This document shows, piece by piece, positions 1-8,728 of a stretch of 64,000 nt of DNA (positions within the stretch are counted from its first letter, which is position 1; every line of letters starts with the position of its first letter). This DNA is from Paenibacillus tengchongensis (GTDB lineage Bacteria; Bacillota; Bacilli; Paenibacillales; Paenibacillaceae). The notes under the pieces are model-generated. The model was not told where the DNA came from. It saw only the letters and a list, made by a program, of their open reading frames with translations, and searched no databases. The stretch covers positions 434,001 to 498,000 of the forward strand of contig NZ_WACP01000002.1 of NCBI RefSeq assembly GCF_008973665.1, in the 5' to 3' direction. The position numbers and the translations under genes were made by a program.

Positions 1-479
1 GGCCGAAGCAGACGTACGGCTTCCTGTGGACGCTGAACGGAATCCTGATCTTCGCCGCCCAGCCGGTGGTCAGCCTGATCAAACGCTGGTTCGCAGCGAC
101 AGCGACCTCGCAGATGACGGCCAGCGCGGTGTTCTACTTGAGCGGCTATGCCGTCATTCTGCTGATGCCTAGCTATGCCGGCCTGTTCCTGGCGATGCTG
201 CTGGCTACGCTCGGCGAAATGCTGATCTCGCCGGCGACGCCGGCTTTCATCTCTGATCATGCCGGGCGCAGCGCCCCGTTCTACCTTGGCTTAAGCGGGG
301 GGATCGGTGCGGTGGGCCGGGTCATCGGACCGTATCTCATGGGCATCCAGTTCGACCGGGGCGGCCTGGCCCCGACCGGCTGGCTGGCCTGCGGGATGGC
401 GGTGCTGTCTGTCGGCTTTTTCCTGATTCATGCCTATGTCAACCGTTCCCCGCGCGCATTGGAGCGAAGCGCAGCCTAA
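1..479 (+). CDS. MFS transporter, C-terminal part (5' end outside window)
   Basis: The reading frame is open from the window edge (first full codon at 3) to the stop at 477-479, so only about the last 158 residues of a membrane transporter are present. Several hydrophobic spans alternate with short charged loops, and the run SDHAGRSAPFYLGLSGGIGA followed by GRVIGPYLMG resembles the later helices of major facilitator superfamily proteins. Substrate cannot be told from this fragment. The GNAT gene starts 65 bases downstream on the same strand and may be cotranscribed. Family assignment is from general character, not from a search. Confidence 0.8.
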   Translation, partial: PKQTYGFLWTLNGILIFAAQPVVSLIKRWFAATATSQMTASAVFYLSGYAVILLMPSYAGLFLAMLLATLGEMLISPATPAFISDHAGRSAPFYLGLSGGIGAVGRVIGPYLMGIQFDRGGLAPTGWLACGMAVLSVGFFLIHAYVNRSPRALERSAA

Positions 480-543
480 CCCGGTCTTAAGCAGCCGGGA
501 CAGGCGGAGAACGGTGAAGAGGCAAGACGAGGAGTGTTCGAGA

Positions 544-1074
544 ATGCAACAGATCAACAAAGGCCCGCTCACCATCCGGCCGTCGGAGATCCGCGATGTC
601 CGGGAGCTGATCGTACTGGATCATCTGATTTGGACCGAAGAGACTACGCCGGGACCGCTGATGTGGCGGTCGCGTGAGGATTATCTGCTGCATGCGCCGC
701 CCGGTTCGCAGCTGGTGGCGCTGCAGGACGGCGGGCTGTGCGGGTATGTCGGATTCGGCTGCCCGAGCGGCATGGAGAGCCAGCGGCATGTCTGCGAGAT
801 TAACATTGCTGTGCATCCGGATTATCAGCGCAGAGGCATCGGCAGGGAATTGATCGCTGCGGTGAAGCGGCATGCGGCGGAGAACGGCATCCGCAAGCTG
901 CGGCTGCGGGTGCTCTCCAGCAATGCACCTGCGATGGCGTTTTACCGCAAATGCGGCTTTGCCGAAGAAGGGCGGTTACGGGAAGAGTTTTATCTGGGCG
1001 GTCATTACGTCGATGAAGTGTTTATGTACTGCATGCTGACAGGAGGGAATGGAGATGGAGGTTGTATCACTTAA
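544..1074 (+). CDS. GNAT family N-acetyltransferase
   Basis: 176-residue acetyltransferase. The acetyl-CoA pyrophosphate loop is visible as QRRGIGRE at about residues 95-102, preceded by the beta-strand INIAVHPDY and followed by SSNAPAMAFYRKCGF, the usual motif A and B layout of GNAT proteins. The ATG at 544 is chosen because GAGGAG lies a proper distance upstream; in-frame starts further upstream would overlap the previous gene and lack a ribosome-binding site. The 3' end overlaps the MOSC gene by 20 bases, which indicates cotranscription. Substrate unknown. Confidence 0.88.
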   Translation: MQQINKGPLTIRPSEIRDVRELIVLDHLIWTEETTPGPLMWRSREDYLLHAPPGSQLVALQDGGLCGYVGFGCPSGMESQRHVCEINIAVHPDYQRRGIGRELIAAVKRHAAENGIRKLRLRVLSSNAPAMAFYRKCGFAEEGRLREEFYLGGHYVDEVFMYCMLTGGNGDGGCIT

Positions 1075-1693
1075 TATCGGGAAGCCCGTCACGGTGGACT
1101 ACCGGGGCAAGCCGCTGGAGACCGGGATTTATAAGCTGCCTGTCGAAGGACCGGTAGCCCTAGGCACAGAGGGCTTCACCGGCGACGGTCAAGCGGATCT
1201 GGTGAACCACGGCGGACCGGACAAAGCGGTCTGTGTCTATCCGATTGAGCACTATCCTTACTGGGAAGAGGAGCTCGGCAAGAAGCTGGAGTATTCCGCC
1301 TTCGGCGAGAATATCACCGTCAGCGGACTGCTGGAAACGGAAGTATGTATCGGCGATGTGTACGAAATCGGTACAGCGCTGCTGCAGGTAAGCCAGCCGC
1401 GCTTTCCCTGCTTCAAGCTCTCGCAGAAGCACGGCGCATCTGCTATGCCGGCCCAGGTGCTGACCACCGGCTACAGCGGCTTCTATTTCCGCGTGCTGCG
1501 CGAAGGGGCCATTGCGGCGGGAGACGCCATCGTCAAGGTGGAGAGCGGTGCGGGCGGCCACAAGGTCAGACGCGTGCTGCATCTGATGCAGCATGGCCGC
1601 CGGGAAAAGGACGGGCTGGCGGAGCTGGCCGAACTGGATACCCTGGCGCAAAGCACGCGCGACGACTTCAAATCCTGGCTGAACGGGAAATAA
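1055..1693 (+). CDS. MOSC domain protein, YiiM-like
   Basis: 212-residue protein with a MOSC domain followed by a C-terminal three-helix region, the layout of E. coli YiiM. Conserved features are GDGQADLVNHGGPDKAV and the cysteine in RFPCFKL, the residue thought in this family to handle sulfur or the molybdenum cofactor. YiiM-type proteins take part in detoxifying N-hydroxylated bases. Two in-frame ATGs occur at 1049 and 1055; AGGAGGG at 1041-1047 is too close to the first and well placed (7 bases) for the second, so 1055 is chosen. It overlaps the preceding GNAT gene and ends in front of a strong terminator. Confidence 0.87.
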   Translation: MEVVSLNIGKPVTVDYRGKPLETGIYKLPVEGPVALGTEGFTGDGQADLVNHGGPDKAVCVYPIEHYPYWEEELGKKLEYSAFGENITVSGLLETEVCIGDVYEIGTALLQVSQPRFPCFKLSQKHGASAMPAQVLTTGYSGFYFRVLREGAIAAGDAIVKVESGAGGHKVRRVLHLMQHGRREKDGLAELAELDTLAQSTRDDFKSWLNGK

Positions 1694-1743
1694 AAGCCCG
1701 GCAGGCGCAGATTATTCTGCGGCCTCAGCTTACTCAGGAATAA

Positions 1744-1772
1744 CCCCCGGCAGGCAGGTATGCCGGGGGTTT
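1744..1772 (+). terminator. Rho-independent terminator after MOSC gene
   Basis: A perfect 9-bp stem, CCCCCGGCA at 1744-1752 and TGCCGGGGG at 1761-1769, with an 8-base loop and a short T run. It separates the rightward GNAT-MOSC unit from the leftward GNAT gene. Confidence 0.8.
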
Positions 1773-1821
1773 ATGCTGTGGTTACCTGGCCGCTGCTGCG
1801 GCAGCAGGTGTTCCCGTGTCT

Positions 1822-2370
1822 TTAGCCCAGCAGCTTCCATTCGCTGCGCAGCAGGCCGTAGACGGCGTGATTCACATAGCCGCCCGGCAGCTTCTCGGCT
1901 TCGCGGATCACGCCTTCGAAGATAAAGCCCAGGCGCTCGGGAATGGCCCGGCTGGCTTTGTTGGCGGTGGCGCAGCGGATCTCGACCCGGTTCAGCTCCA
2001 TCTCCAGCAGGGCGTAATCGACGAAGATCCGGCAGGCGCTGGTCATATAGCCGTGGCCTTCATAGCCTTCGCCAAGCCAGTAGCCGATGCCCACCGAGCG
2101 GTTATGCCAGTCGACCTCATGAAAGCCGATAATGCCGGCCAGCTCGCCTCGCACCCATAGTCCTGCGGTAAAACCGCCGTTGTCCGTTCCCTGCTTGATG
2201 GCATTCTTGACAAAGACGGTGATATGAGACTCTTCGGTGACGCCGTCGACCCAGGGCAGCCAGCGCCGCAGCCGCGGCCGCGAGCGCTCCACCAGGGCAA
2301 ACATGGGGCGGGCATGCTCCGGCATCAGCAGCTTCAGCACCAAATCATCATCAATGGCATAATAGAACAA
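1822..2370 (-). CDS. GNAT acetyltransferase, RimL/RimJ type
   Basis: 182-residue protein resembling ribosomal-protein-serine acetyltransferases (B. subtilis YdaF-like). Visible are the strand-turn SVGIGYWLGEGYEGHGYMT, in which GYEGHG occupies the acetyl-CoA loop, and the late motif NKASRAIPERLGFIFEGVIRE typical of RimJ/RimL enzymes. It reads toward the MOSC gene, so the two transcripts converge on the 1744-1772 hairpin. A small DUF2164 gene lies upstream on the same strand (47-base gap), so the pair may be an operon. The actual substrate protein or small molecule is unknown. Confidence 0.87.
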   Translation of the reverse strand: MFYYAIDDDLVLKLLMPEHARPMFALVERSRPRLRRWLPWVDGVTEESHITVFVKNAIKQGTDNGGFTAGLWVRGELAGIIGFHEVDWHNRSVGIGYWLGEGYEGHGYMTSACRIFVDYALLEMELNRVEIRCATANKASRAIPERLGFIFEGVIREAEKLPGGYVNHAVYGLLRSEWKLLG

Positions 2371-2416
2371 GGCAGCAGTCTCCTCTCCTTAGGTCAGACC
2401 GGGCAGCGGGCAGCGG

Positions 2417-2662
2417 TTAGCGCTTGCGCCATTCCAGGGCATAGATGTCTTCTTCGAGCGACTGCATCCGCTCCCGTGCCAGTGTGCGGCAATCGGCCAG
2501 CGCTTCATTGTAAATATGCGGGCCAAGCTCGCCCAGAAAGAACTCCAGCAGATGATCCGCTGCAAGTGTACCGATTTCTTCTCCCCGTTCAGCTTCAAAA
2601 TAGGCGCGGATGTTCTCCGCGATCAGCTCGCGCTGCTCTCTCTTCAGCTTGATGGGTTTCAT
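2417..2662 (-). CDS. DUF2164 family protein
   Basis: 81-residue soluble, highly charged protein beginning MKPIKLKREQRELIAENI. Its size, the acidic helix with YFEAERGEEIGTLAADHLL, and the FFLGELGPHIYNEALADC stretch match the DUF2164 family, short helical proteins of unknown function common in Bacillota. The ATG at 2662 is preceded on its strand by GGGGAGAT; a longer in-frame start (2728) has no ribosome-binding site and would run into the glnS leader. It probably shares a transcript with the GNAT gene downstream. Confidence 0.75.
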   Translation of the reverse strand: MKPIKLKREQRELIAENIRAYFEAERGEEIGTLAADHLLEFFLGELGPHIYNEALADCRTLARERMQSLEEDIYALEWRKR

Positions 2663-2790
2663 TCCGATCTCCCCTTTACAGTTCTGATATGCGGCTTGGA
2701 TACTGCGGCAAGCCTGTATGCTTCCCATGCTACTCCATCGCCGGGAGCGAAGTCAAAGGGGATTACGGCGGCGTCTTGCCTGCCATTTTA

Positions 2791-2819
2791 TTGAACAATC
2801 CACGCTTAACGGGTATATT
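2791..2819 (+). promoter_or_regulatory. SigA-type promoter of glnS
   Basis: TTGAAC at 2791-2796 and TATATT at 2814-2819 are separated by exactly 17 bases and lie 60 bases upstream of the glnS start. No T-box-like leader with a terminator is visible between promoter and gene. Confidence 0.6.
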
Positions 2820-2878
2820 AATAGGAAACGTGCTCATAGTAAAAGGCAGTAATATTACAGAAGGAAAGGTTGATCACT

Positions 2879-4579
2879 GTGGAGAACCGTGTTACCCCCT
2901 CCAATTTCATCAAGAACATCATCACCGAAGATCTCCGCTCGGGTAAAGTTAAGGAAGTCGTCACCCGCTTCCCGCCGGAGCCTAACGGTTATTTACATAT
3001 CGGACATGCCAAGGCGATCTGGATTAACTTTACGCTGGCCGATGAGTTCGGCGGCAAAACCAACCTGCGCTTCGATGACACAAATCCGCTGAAGGAAGAT
3101 ACGGAATATGTGAACTCCATTAAGGAGGACGTGAAGTGGCTCGGCTACGAATGGGAAGAGCTGCGTTTCGCTTCCGACTACTTCGGTCAAATGTATGAAC
3201 GCGCCGAGCTGCTGATTCAGAAGGGCAAAGCCTATGTCGACGACCTTACCGCCGAGCAGATCCGCGAATACCGCGGCACGCTGACCCAGCCGGGCCAGAA
3301 CAGTCCTTACCGCGAGCGGAGTATAGAGGAGAACCTGGATCTGTTCCGCCGTATGCGGGCGGGCGAATTCAAGGACGGCGAGAAGGTGCTCCGCGCCAAA
3401 ATCGACATGTCCTCCCCGAATATCAACCTGCGCGATCCGGTCATTTACCGTATTTCGCATTCGCATCATCATAATACGGGAGACGCCTGGTGCATCTATC
3501 CGATGTATACCTTTGCGCATCCGCTGGAGGATGCCATTGAGCATGTGACCCATTCCCTCTGTTCGCTCGAATTCGAGGATCAGCGTCCGTTCTATGACTG
3601 GGTCATCGCCGAATGCGATATGCCGGCCGAGCCGCATCAATATGAATTCGGCCGGCTCAACCTGGCCCAGACGGTGACCAGCAAGCGCAAGCTGAAGCTG
3701 CTCGTCGATGAAGGCCATGTGGACGGCTGGGACGATCCGCGCATGCCGACGATTTCCGGGCTGCGCCGCCGCGGCTATACGCCGGAAGCGATCCGCAGCT
3801 TCGTGCATGAGACGGGGATTTCCAAGAGCCAGGGTCTGGTTGATCTGCAGATGCTGGAGCATTTCATCCGCGAGGACCTGAAGCTGACTGTACCGCGGAC
3901 GATGGCCGTGCTGCGGCCGCTGAAGGTGGTCATTACGAATTATCCGGAAGACCAGACCGAATATTTCGAGATTGAGAACAACGTGGAGAATCCGGAGATG
4001 GGCAACCGGCAGATTCCGTTCTCGCGGGAAATCTATATCGAGCGCGACGATTTCATGGAGAATCCGCCGAGTAAGTATTTCCGGCTCTTCCCCGGCAATG
4101 AAGTGCGCCTGAAGAACGCCTATTTCATCAAATGCACCGACTTCATTAAGGACGAGAACGGCGAGGTCGTTGAGCTGCACTGCACCTATGATCCGGAAAC
4201 GCGCAGCGGCAGCGGCTTCACCGGCCGCAAGGTGAAGGGAACCATCCACTGGGTGGACGCCAGCCAGGCCGTGCCGGCTGAATTCCGCCTGTACGAGCCG
4301 CTGATTTCGGCCGAGGAAGCGGACAGCGACGCCGAGGTTGAAGGTCTGGAGCCTGCCGAAGGCAAGCCGGAGCCGAGCTTCCTTGACCAGCTGAATCCGA
4401 ATTCCCTGCAGATTCTGCACGGGTTTGTGGAGCCGGGCCTGAAGGACAGCGTGCCGCAGGACAAGTTCCAATTCTTCCGCCACGGCTATTTCAATGTGGA
4501 CAGCAAATACTCCCGTCCGGGAGAGCCGGTATTCAACCTGGTGGTTTCCCTGAAGAGCTCATTCCAGCCCGGGAAATAA
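2879..4579 (+). CDS. glnS: Glutaminyl-tRNA synthetase
   Basis: Class I aminoacyl-tRNA synthetase charging tRNA-Gln with glutamine in the cytoplasm. The N-terminal part carries [16 protein letters not shown] (class I HIGH motif); the KMSKS-equivalent loop is TVTSKRKL, followed by [10 protein letters not shown] as in bacterial GlnRS, and a C-terminal anticodon-binding beta-barrel region follows. At about 566 residues it matches the 554-residue E. coli enzyme and lacks the YqeY extension found in some Paenibacillus copies. The AAGGAAAGG ribosome-binding site at 2861-2869 fits GTG at 2879 (9 bases); TTG at 2870 is too close. Most Bacillota make Gln-tRNA through GatCAB, so this gene is notable. 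Confidence 0.95.
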   Translation: MENRVTPSNFIKNIITEDLRSGKVKEVVTRFPPEPNGYLHIGHAKAIWINFTLADEFGGKTNLRFDDTNPLKEDTEYVNSIKEDVKWLGYEWEELRFASDYFGQMYERAELLIQKGKAYVDDLTAEQIREYRGTLTQPGQNSPYRERSIEENLDLFRRMRAGEFKDGEKVLRAKIDMSSPNINLRDPVIYRISHSHHHNTGDAWCIYPMYTFAHPLEDAIEHVTHSLCSLEFEDQRPFYDWVIAECDMPAEPHQYEFGRLNLAQTVTSKRKLKLLVDEGHVDGWDDPRMPTISGLRRRGYTPEAIRSFVHETGISKSQGLVDLQMLEHFIREDLKLTVPRTMAVLRPLKVVITNYPEDQTEYFEIENNVENPEMGNRQIPFSREIYIERDDFMENPPSKYFRLFPGNEVRLKNAYFIKCTDFIKDENGEVVELHCTYDPETRSGSGFTGRKVKGTIHWVDASQAVPAEFRLYEPLISAEEADSDAEVEGLEPAEGKPEPSFLDQLNPNSLQILHGFVEPGLKDSVPQDKFQFFRHGYFNVDSKYSRPGEPVFNLVVSLKSSFQPGK

Positions 4580-4580
4580 G

Positions 4581-4661
4581 CCCCGCAAAGTGAAGCAGGC
4601 CTCCGCAGAGCATTCCGGTTACTTTGCGGGGACCCCGGCAATGGCCCCGCAAAGTAACCGG
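4581..4661 (+). terminator. Competing hairpins downstream of glnS
   Basis: CCCCGCAAAGT at 4581-4591 can pair with ACTTTGCGGGG at 4621-4631, but the longer arm CCGGTTACTTTGCGGGG at 4615-4631 pairs perfectly over 17 bp with 4645-4661. The two structures are mutually exclusive. No long T run follows, so a termination or 3'-end-protection role is inferred only. Confidence 0.5.
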
Positions 4662-4681
4662 TTCTACTGTTAATGCAAATA

Positions 4682-4718
4682 AGGCTTGGCTCCTTCCCTT
4701 CCGGAAGGAGCCAAGCCT
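4682..4718. terminator. Bidirectional terminator between glnS and MFS gene
   Basis: A perfect 14-bp stem, AGGCTTGGCTCCTT (4682-4695) with AAGGAGCCAAGCCT (4705-4718). T-rich bases follow on the plus strand (GTTTGGTTT) and on the minus strand (TTATTT), so it can serve both converging genes. Confidence 0.75.
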
Positions 4719-4733
4719 GTTTGGTTTATACGC

Positions 4734-5969
4734 TCAGCGGGAATATTCCCCTTCCCGCTGCAGTACGTCTTCCTCCTGCTCGGACGGCGGATGGTAGCTG
4801 CCCCGGCTGACGAACAGCCACATGAAGGCAAAGCCGAGGGTGCCGATCAGGGTGAGGAAGCCTGCGGAGAGATACATATTCTGCGCGCCCAGATACTGAT
4901 ACAGCCAGCCGCCGAGAATCCCGCCGAGAATGCCGGACACGCCGCTCCAGCACAGGGTGTACAGGGCTTGTCCCGAAGAGCGGTACGGCCGGGGGACGAG
5001 CAGCATCGTCAGCTGTGTGCCGACATAAAAGAAGCCGCCGAAGGTAATGCAGTGCAGAATCTGAATGAAGGCGACGCTGAGCGGCGTGGTCGCACCGGCC
5101 ATCAGCCACCAGCGGAGCACGAACAGCGCGCTGACCAGCGCCAGCCAGCCGAGCAGCACGGAAATCCGGCGCTTCAGGTAACGCCCGCACAGCAGCAATA
5201 CGCCGTACTCGAGAATCGAGGAGAGGAACACTGCGAGGCCGATGACCGATTTGCTGCCGCCAAGCTCCGTGATATATAGTGAGACGAAGGTGTTATTCAT
5301 CGTGTTGGGCAAGGCCACAAGCATCCCGAAGAAGATGAAGCACAGAAAGAACGGATGGTGAAAATGCTGCTGCAGCCCCCGGAACGGCAGCGGAGCGGTT
5401 CCGATGGAGGCTTTCAGCCGGGGCAGTGCCACCAGTGCCAGCATGGATGCGCAGAGAAGGGCCGCGAACAGATAAGAGAGCACGGACACGCCAGCCCACT
5501 GGATAACCGGACCGGCGGTGACCGCCGTCAGCGCCCAGCCGAGCGAGCCCCACACCCGGAATGAATTGAAGCCGTGGCGGGTTCCCTCGATATAGCTTAG
5601 AATCAGGGTGTTGCTCTGCGCGAACAGCGGCCCCTGAAAGAAGTAGAACAAGAGGATGGACACGTATACCATCTCGTATGTATTGGCCTGAAACACCAGC
5701 TGCGATAATGCCAGGGTGCCTGTGAGCATAATCAGTACGATCCGGGGCAGATTCTGATAGCGGTCGCTCCAGATGCCCCAGAACGGGTTGGCGATGATGG
5801 AGACCAAGGCCCCGACCGACATCACACCCCCGATCTCAAGCTTGTTCATTCCGACATCCTGCAGATAAAGCGGAAAGAAGGTGGTAAAGAGTACGACTGT
5901 GCCATAGACGAAGAAGTTGAACCATTTCAGTGAAGTAAAAGAAGGCTGCTTATCAAGGTCCGCCTGCAA
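4734..5969 (-). CDS. MFS transporter, YwbF/LacY-like
   Basis: Integral membrane permease of about 411 residues with roughly 12 hydrophobic segments. KWFNFFVYGTVVLFTTFFPL near the start, IANPFWGIWSDRYQN in the loop between helices 2 and 3, and the long central loop match the MFS_1-like group containing B. subtilis YwbF and sugar or phenylpropionate permeases. Substrate unknown. The TTG at 5969 is chosen because AAAGGAG lies 7 bases upstream of it; the longer ATG-type start at 6023 has no such site. It is divergent from mobA, with the imperfectly spaced TGTATC/GATACA repeat (6056-6081) in the shared intergenic stretch. Confidence 0.85.
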   Translation of the reverse strand: MQADLDKQPSFTSLKWFNFFVYGTVVLFTTFFPLYLQDVGMNKLEIGGVMSVGALVSIIANPFWGIWSDRYQNLPRIVLIMLTGTLALSQLVFQANTYEMVYVSILLFYFFQGPLFAQSNTLILSYIEGTRHGFNSFRVWGSLGWALTAVTAGPVIQWAGVSVLSYLFAALLCASMLALVALPRLKASIGTAPLPFRGLQQHFHHPFFLCFIFFGMLVALPNTMNNTFVSLYITELGGSKSVIGLAVFLSSILEYGVLLLCGRYLKRRISVLLGWLALVSALFVLRWWLMAGATTPLSVAFIQILHCITFGGFFYVGTQLTMLLVPRPYRSSGQALYTLCWSGVSGILGGILGGWLYQYLGAQNMYLSAGFLTLIGTLGFAFMWLFVSRGSYHPPSEQEEDVLQREGEYSR

Positions 5970-6131
5970 ATTAGGCACTCCTTTCTGCCAGATGCCGTGC
6001 ATTTCATCCAGTAATGTCCGCAATGTCTGTAGCTAAACCTGCCTGCTTTCTTCACTGTATCATTTGTTGTAAAGGGATACAAACCAACTTTTGCGGAAAT
6101 CAACAAATCAATGGGAAAGAGGGGCGCAAAG

Positions 6132-6749
6132 ATGAAGATAACGGGCGCTATTTTGGCCGGGGGAGCCTCGCGGCGGATGGGGTCGGATAAAGCACTGCTT
6201 AAGGCCGGAGAGCGGCCGCTGCTGGAGCTCTGCTCCGGCGTCCTGTCGCGGATCGCCGACACGGTCGTGATTGCCTGCGGGCCGGAGCTGCGGGAAGGCT
6301 ACCGCTTCCTGGGCCTGCCGCAGCTACCGGACCATTATCCGGGCCTGGGGCCGCTGGCCGGACTGCACGCCGCCTTGACCGCTTCGCCCACGGAATGGAC
6401 GGCTGTCCTGGCCTGCGACCTCCCGCTTGTGCCGGAGGCGCTGCTGCGCCGGATGAGTGAGTTTGCCGCAGCAGAGGCCGGGCTGCAGGCCGTCATTCCG
6501 GCAGGTGAGGACGGCAGGGTGCAGCCGCTAGCCGGTCTGTACCACCGCAGCGTGCTGCCCAGACTTACGGCGGCGCTGGAGAACGGGCAGCTGCGGGTCA
6601 TGGACTGGCTGGCAGGTATTACAGTACGCTATTTCCGGGAAAGCGACTATCCGGGTGACCGGCAGGCCTTCGCGGCGGCGCTGCTGAATGTGAACACGCC
6701 GGAGGATTTCGCGGCCGCCCGCCGGAGGCTGGAGGAAGCGGGCCATTGA
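6132..6749 (+). CDS. mobA: Molybdenum cofactor guanylyltransferase MobA
   Basis: Transfers GMP from GTP to molybdopterin-Mo to form the guanine dinucleotide cofactor used by DMSO-reductase-family enzymes. The N-terminal nucleotide-binding signature ILAGGASRRMGSDKALL sits at residues 6-22 of the 205-residue product, and VLACDLPLV holds the metal-binding aspartate. GAGGGG lies 7 bases upstream of the ATG at 6132; an earlier ATG at 6111 has no site. It stands alone here, but moaA and a TorD-like chaperone are 9-10 kb away, so the genome must use molybdoenzymes. Confidence 0.93.
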   Translation: MKITGAILAGGASRRMGSDKALLKAGERPLLELCSGVLSRIADTVVIACGPELREGYRFLGLPQLPDHYPGLGPLAGLHAALTASPTEWTAVLACDLPLVPEALLRRMSEFAAAEAGLQAVIPAGEDGRVQPLAGLYHRSVLPRLTAALENGQLRVMDWLAGITVRYFRESDYPGDRQAFAAALLNVNTPEDFAAARRRLEEAGH

Positions 6750-6904
6750 GCATGGGCAGACCCCCGTCAGGCGGTTTAATTGGAAATTAGCCAACTAATC
6801 CCGGAGAAATGGGCCGATTCCGGTAAATAGATGGAGAACCGCAAACTAAATATCTGTTGTCACCTGTAAACGGGGCGGTTGTAGCTGACAGCGTTCAAAT
6901 TAGA

Positions 6905-6922
6905 TGGCGGAAATCCAACTAG
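6905..6922 (+). repeat. Dispersed intergenic repeat, copy 1
   Basis: The 18-mer TGGCGGAAATCCAACTAG recurs perfectly in inverted orientation at 40001-40018. Surrounding non-coding DNA (about 6780-7000) has further degenerate CCAACTA and TAGTTGG motifs, as does the other copy. It looks like a genome-wide intergenic repeat family. Confidence 0.6.
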
Positions 6923-7039
6923 GCCTGCAATTATCCAATAAAACGCTGAAATAGTTGGTCAAAATCCACTTAGAATGCGCAAGATGAAGGGGCAATGGCG
7001 TTCGGACCCGGAGCAAGCTGCTGCCTCGCCGCTTCCTGC

Positions 7040-8530
7040 TTACCCTATCTGTCTGCGGATGATCTCCGCCAGCCTGGGAATCCCGCGTTCCAGCTCGGCG
7101 GGGGAAGCGTAGGCGTAGGACAGCCGCAGATGCCTGTTGTCGCTGCGGTCGTACAAATCGCCGGTGTTGAGCAGCAGACCGGCGCTTAAAGCATCGGCGA
7201 ACAGCCGCCGCAGCGGAATCTGCCCGCGCAGGGCGGTCCATACATAGAAGCCGCCGGCGGGGATGCTCCAGTCCGCCAGGCCGGACAGATGCGTGTCCAG
7301 CAGCTGCAGCAGGAGCCTGCGCCGTCCGCGCAGCCGCTCCCGCAGCGTCTCCAGATGCTCGGCGTGGTGGCCACCCTCCAGCCACTGCGCCGCCGCCAGC
7401 TGGGAGAGGGAGCTGGCGCCGTAATCGGTCTGCATCTTGATGTCGGCCAGCCGCCGCACCACCGGCTCCGGCCCTACGATCCAGCCGATGCGCAGGCCGG
7501 GGCTGGCCGCCTTCGACAGGGTGCCCAGATGCAGCACCCTGCCGTCCGTATCCAGCGCCTTCAAGGGTGGCGGCGGGGGAGCATCGAGCCACAGCTCCTG
7601 ATACGCCCCATCCTCCAGGATGGGCAACCCGAGCTGTGATGTCACCTCCATCAGCTTCCGGCGCCGCCCGGCATCCATCAGGATGCCGGTGGGGTTATGG
7701 AAGCTGGGGATGGTGTAGAGCATGGCGGCGCGGCTGCGCCCCGCCACGGCCGCCAGCCTGTCCGTCAGCAGCCCGCCCGCATCCATGGGCAGGCCGCTGA
7801 ACTTCACGCCCGCCGACTGGAAGGCGTGAATGGAGTAGAGATAGGACGGCTTCTCCAGCAGAATGGTGGAGCCGCGCGGCAGCAGTCCGAGGGCGATGAG
7901 CTGCAGGCCCTGCAGCGCCCCGGACGTGATCAGAATCGAGTCCGGCCCGGCCTCGATTCCCTGGGCTTGCAGCGCGCCGCTGAGCGCCCGGCGCAGCCGC
8001 AGGCTCCCGAGCGGCTGCTCGTAGGAGAGCGGCGGCAGCGGCCCTGCCGCAAGGCCGCCGAGCACGCTGCGCAGCCGCTCTGCGGGCAGCAGCTCCGGCG
8101 CAGGCTCGCCGGTGCCGAGACGGATCAGACCGGCTGTGAACTCCAGCCGGTTGATCGCCTGAATACCGGGCAGATTCGGGTAATGGCTGCCCTCCTCCAC
8201 ATACCCGGCCCAGCCGCCGGTCTCGGCTGTGGCCCCGGGTACAGGGGCGGCGGCGACAAAAGTACCGCCGCCCTTGCGGCCCTCCAGCAGCCCGAGGGCC
8301 GACAGCTGGCCGAGTGCAGCGGCAACCGTGCTGCGGTTCACCCCGTAGCGGCGGCACAGCTCGCGCTGCGGCGGGAGCCGCGTGCCGGGGGGCCAGGCGC
8401 CGCCGCTGATATTGTGCAGCAAATGGTTATATATTTGCTGATAGAGCGGCACCGGTGAAGCGGAGTCGGGCCTCCAGTCACCGCCTGCAGCGGTGAGAGG
8501 GGAATGAACATGTTCCGGGGACGGATGCAT
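7040..8530 (-). CDS. MocR-family GntR/aminotransferase-like transcriptional regulator
   Basis: 496-residue regulator made of an N-terminal GntR winged helix (PVPLYQQIYNHLL, then RLPPQRELCRRYGVNRSTV, about residues 28-100) and a C-terminal fold type I aminotransferase domain. HLGTLSKAASPGLRIGW carries the PLP-binding lysine. MocR proteins sense PLP or amino-group metabolites and control nearby genes. The gene is divergent from a LysE-type exporter, so control of amino-acid export is the likely role. ATG at 8530 has AGAAGG 9 bases upstream; TTG at 8539 would be too close to that site. Confidence 0.92.
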   Translation of the reverse strand: MHPSPEHVHSPLTAAGGDWRPDSASPVPLYQQIYNHLLHNISGGAWPPGTRLPPQRELCRRYGVNRSTVAAALGQLSALGLLEGRKGGGTFVAAAPVPGATAETGGWAGYVEEGSHYPNLPGIQAINRLEFTAGLIRLGTGEPAPELLPAERLRSVLGGLAAGPLPPLSYEQPLGSLRLRRALSGALQAQGIEAGPDSILITSGALQGLQLIALGLLPRGSTILLEKPSYLYSIHAFQSAGVKFSGLPMDAGGLLTDRLAAVAGRSRAAMLYTIPSFHNPTGILMDAGRRRKLMEVTSQLGLPILEDGAYQELWLDAPPPPPLKALDTDGRVLHLGTLSKAASPGLRIGWIVGPEPVVRRLADIKMQTDYGASSLSQLAAAQWLEGGHHAEHLETLRERLRGRRRLLLQLLDTHLSGLADWSIPAGGFYVWTALRGQIPLRRLFADALSAGLLLNTGDLYDRSDNRHLRLSYAYASPAELERGIPRLAEIIRRQIG

Positions 8531-8682
8531 AGAGCTCAACCTTCTTTTTTTATAATAGTCATCTGAATGTCACGTCACAGTCATAGTATGCTCAAGAGTA
8601 TACCATGGTTTCGCCGGCCGTCCCATTTGGTTGGGTGCCGCAAAGGAACTTGGCTGGTGACTGCCGCGCGGATTAATCGTAT

Positions 8683-8695
8683 GATGGAAACCATC
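8683..8695. promoter_or_regulatory. Candidate operator between mocR-type gene and lysE
   Basis: The palindrome GATGG-AAA-CCATC lies 33 bases upstream of the lysE start, and a related ACCATGGT sequence occurs about 80 bases further upstream. A MocR binding role is inferred only from position and symmetry. Confidence 0.3.
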
Positions 8696-8728
8696 TTAAC
8701 CACGACGATCCGAGAGGAGTAGCAGACG

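Noticed and set aside
2663-2878. Looked for a T-box leader in front of glnS.
   Set aside because: No terminator/antiterminator pair or T-box sequence (TGGNACCGCG-type) is present; only a plain SigA promoter is seen.
2993-4483. Long open frame (about 496 codons) antisense to glnS.
   Set aside because: It mirrors the GC-rich codon pattern of glnS, shows no domain features and lacks a ribosome-binding site; glnS on the other strand is unambiguous.
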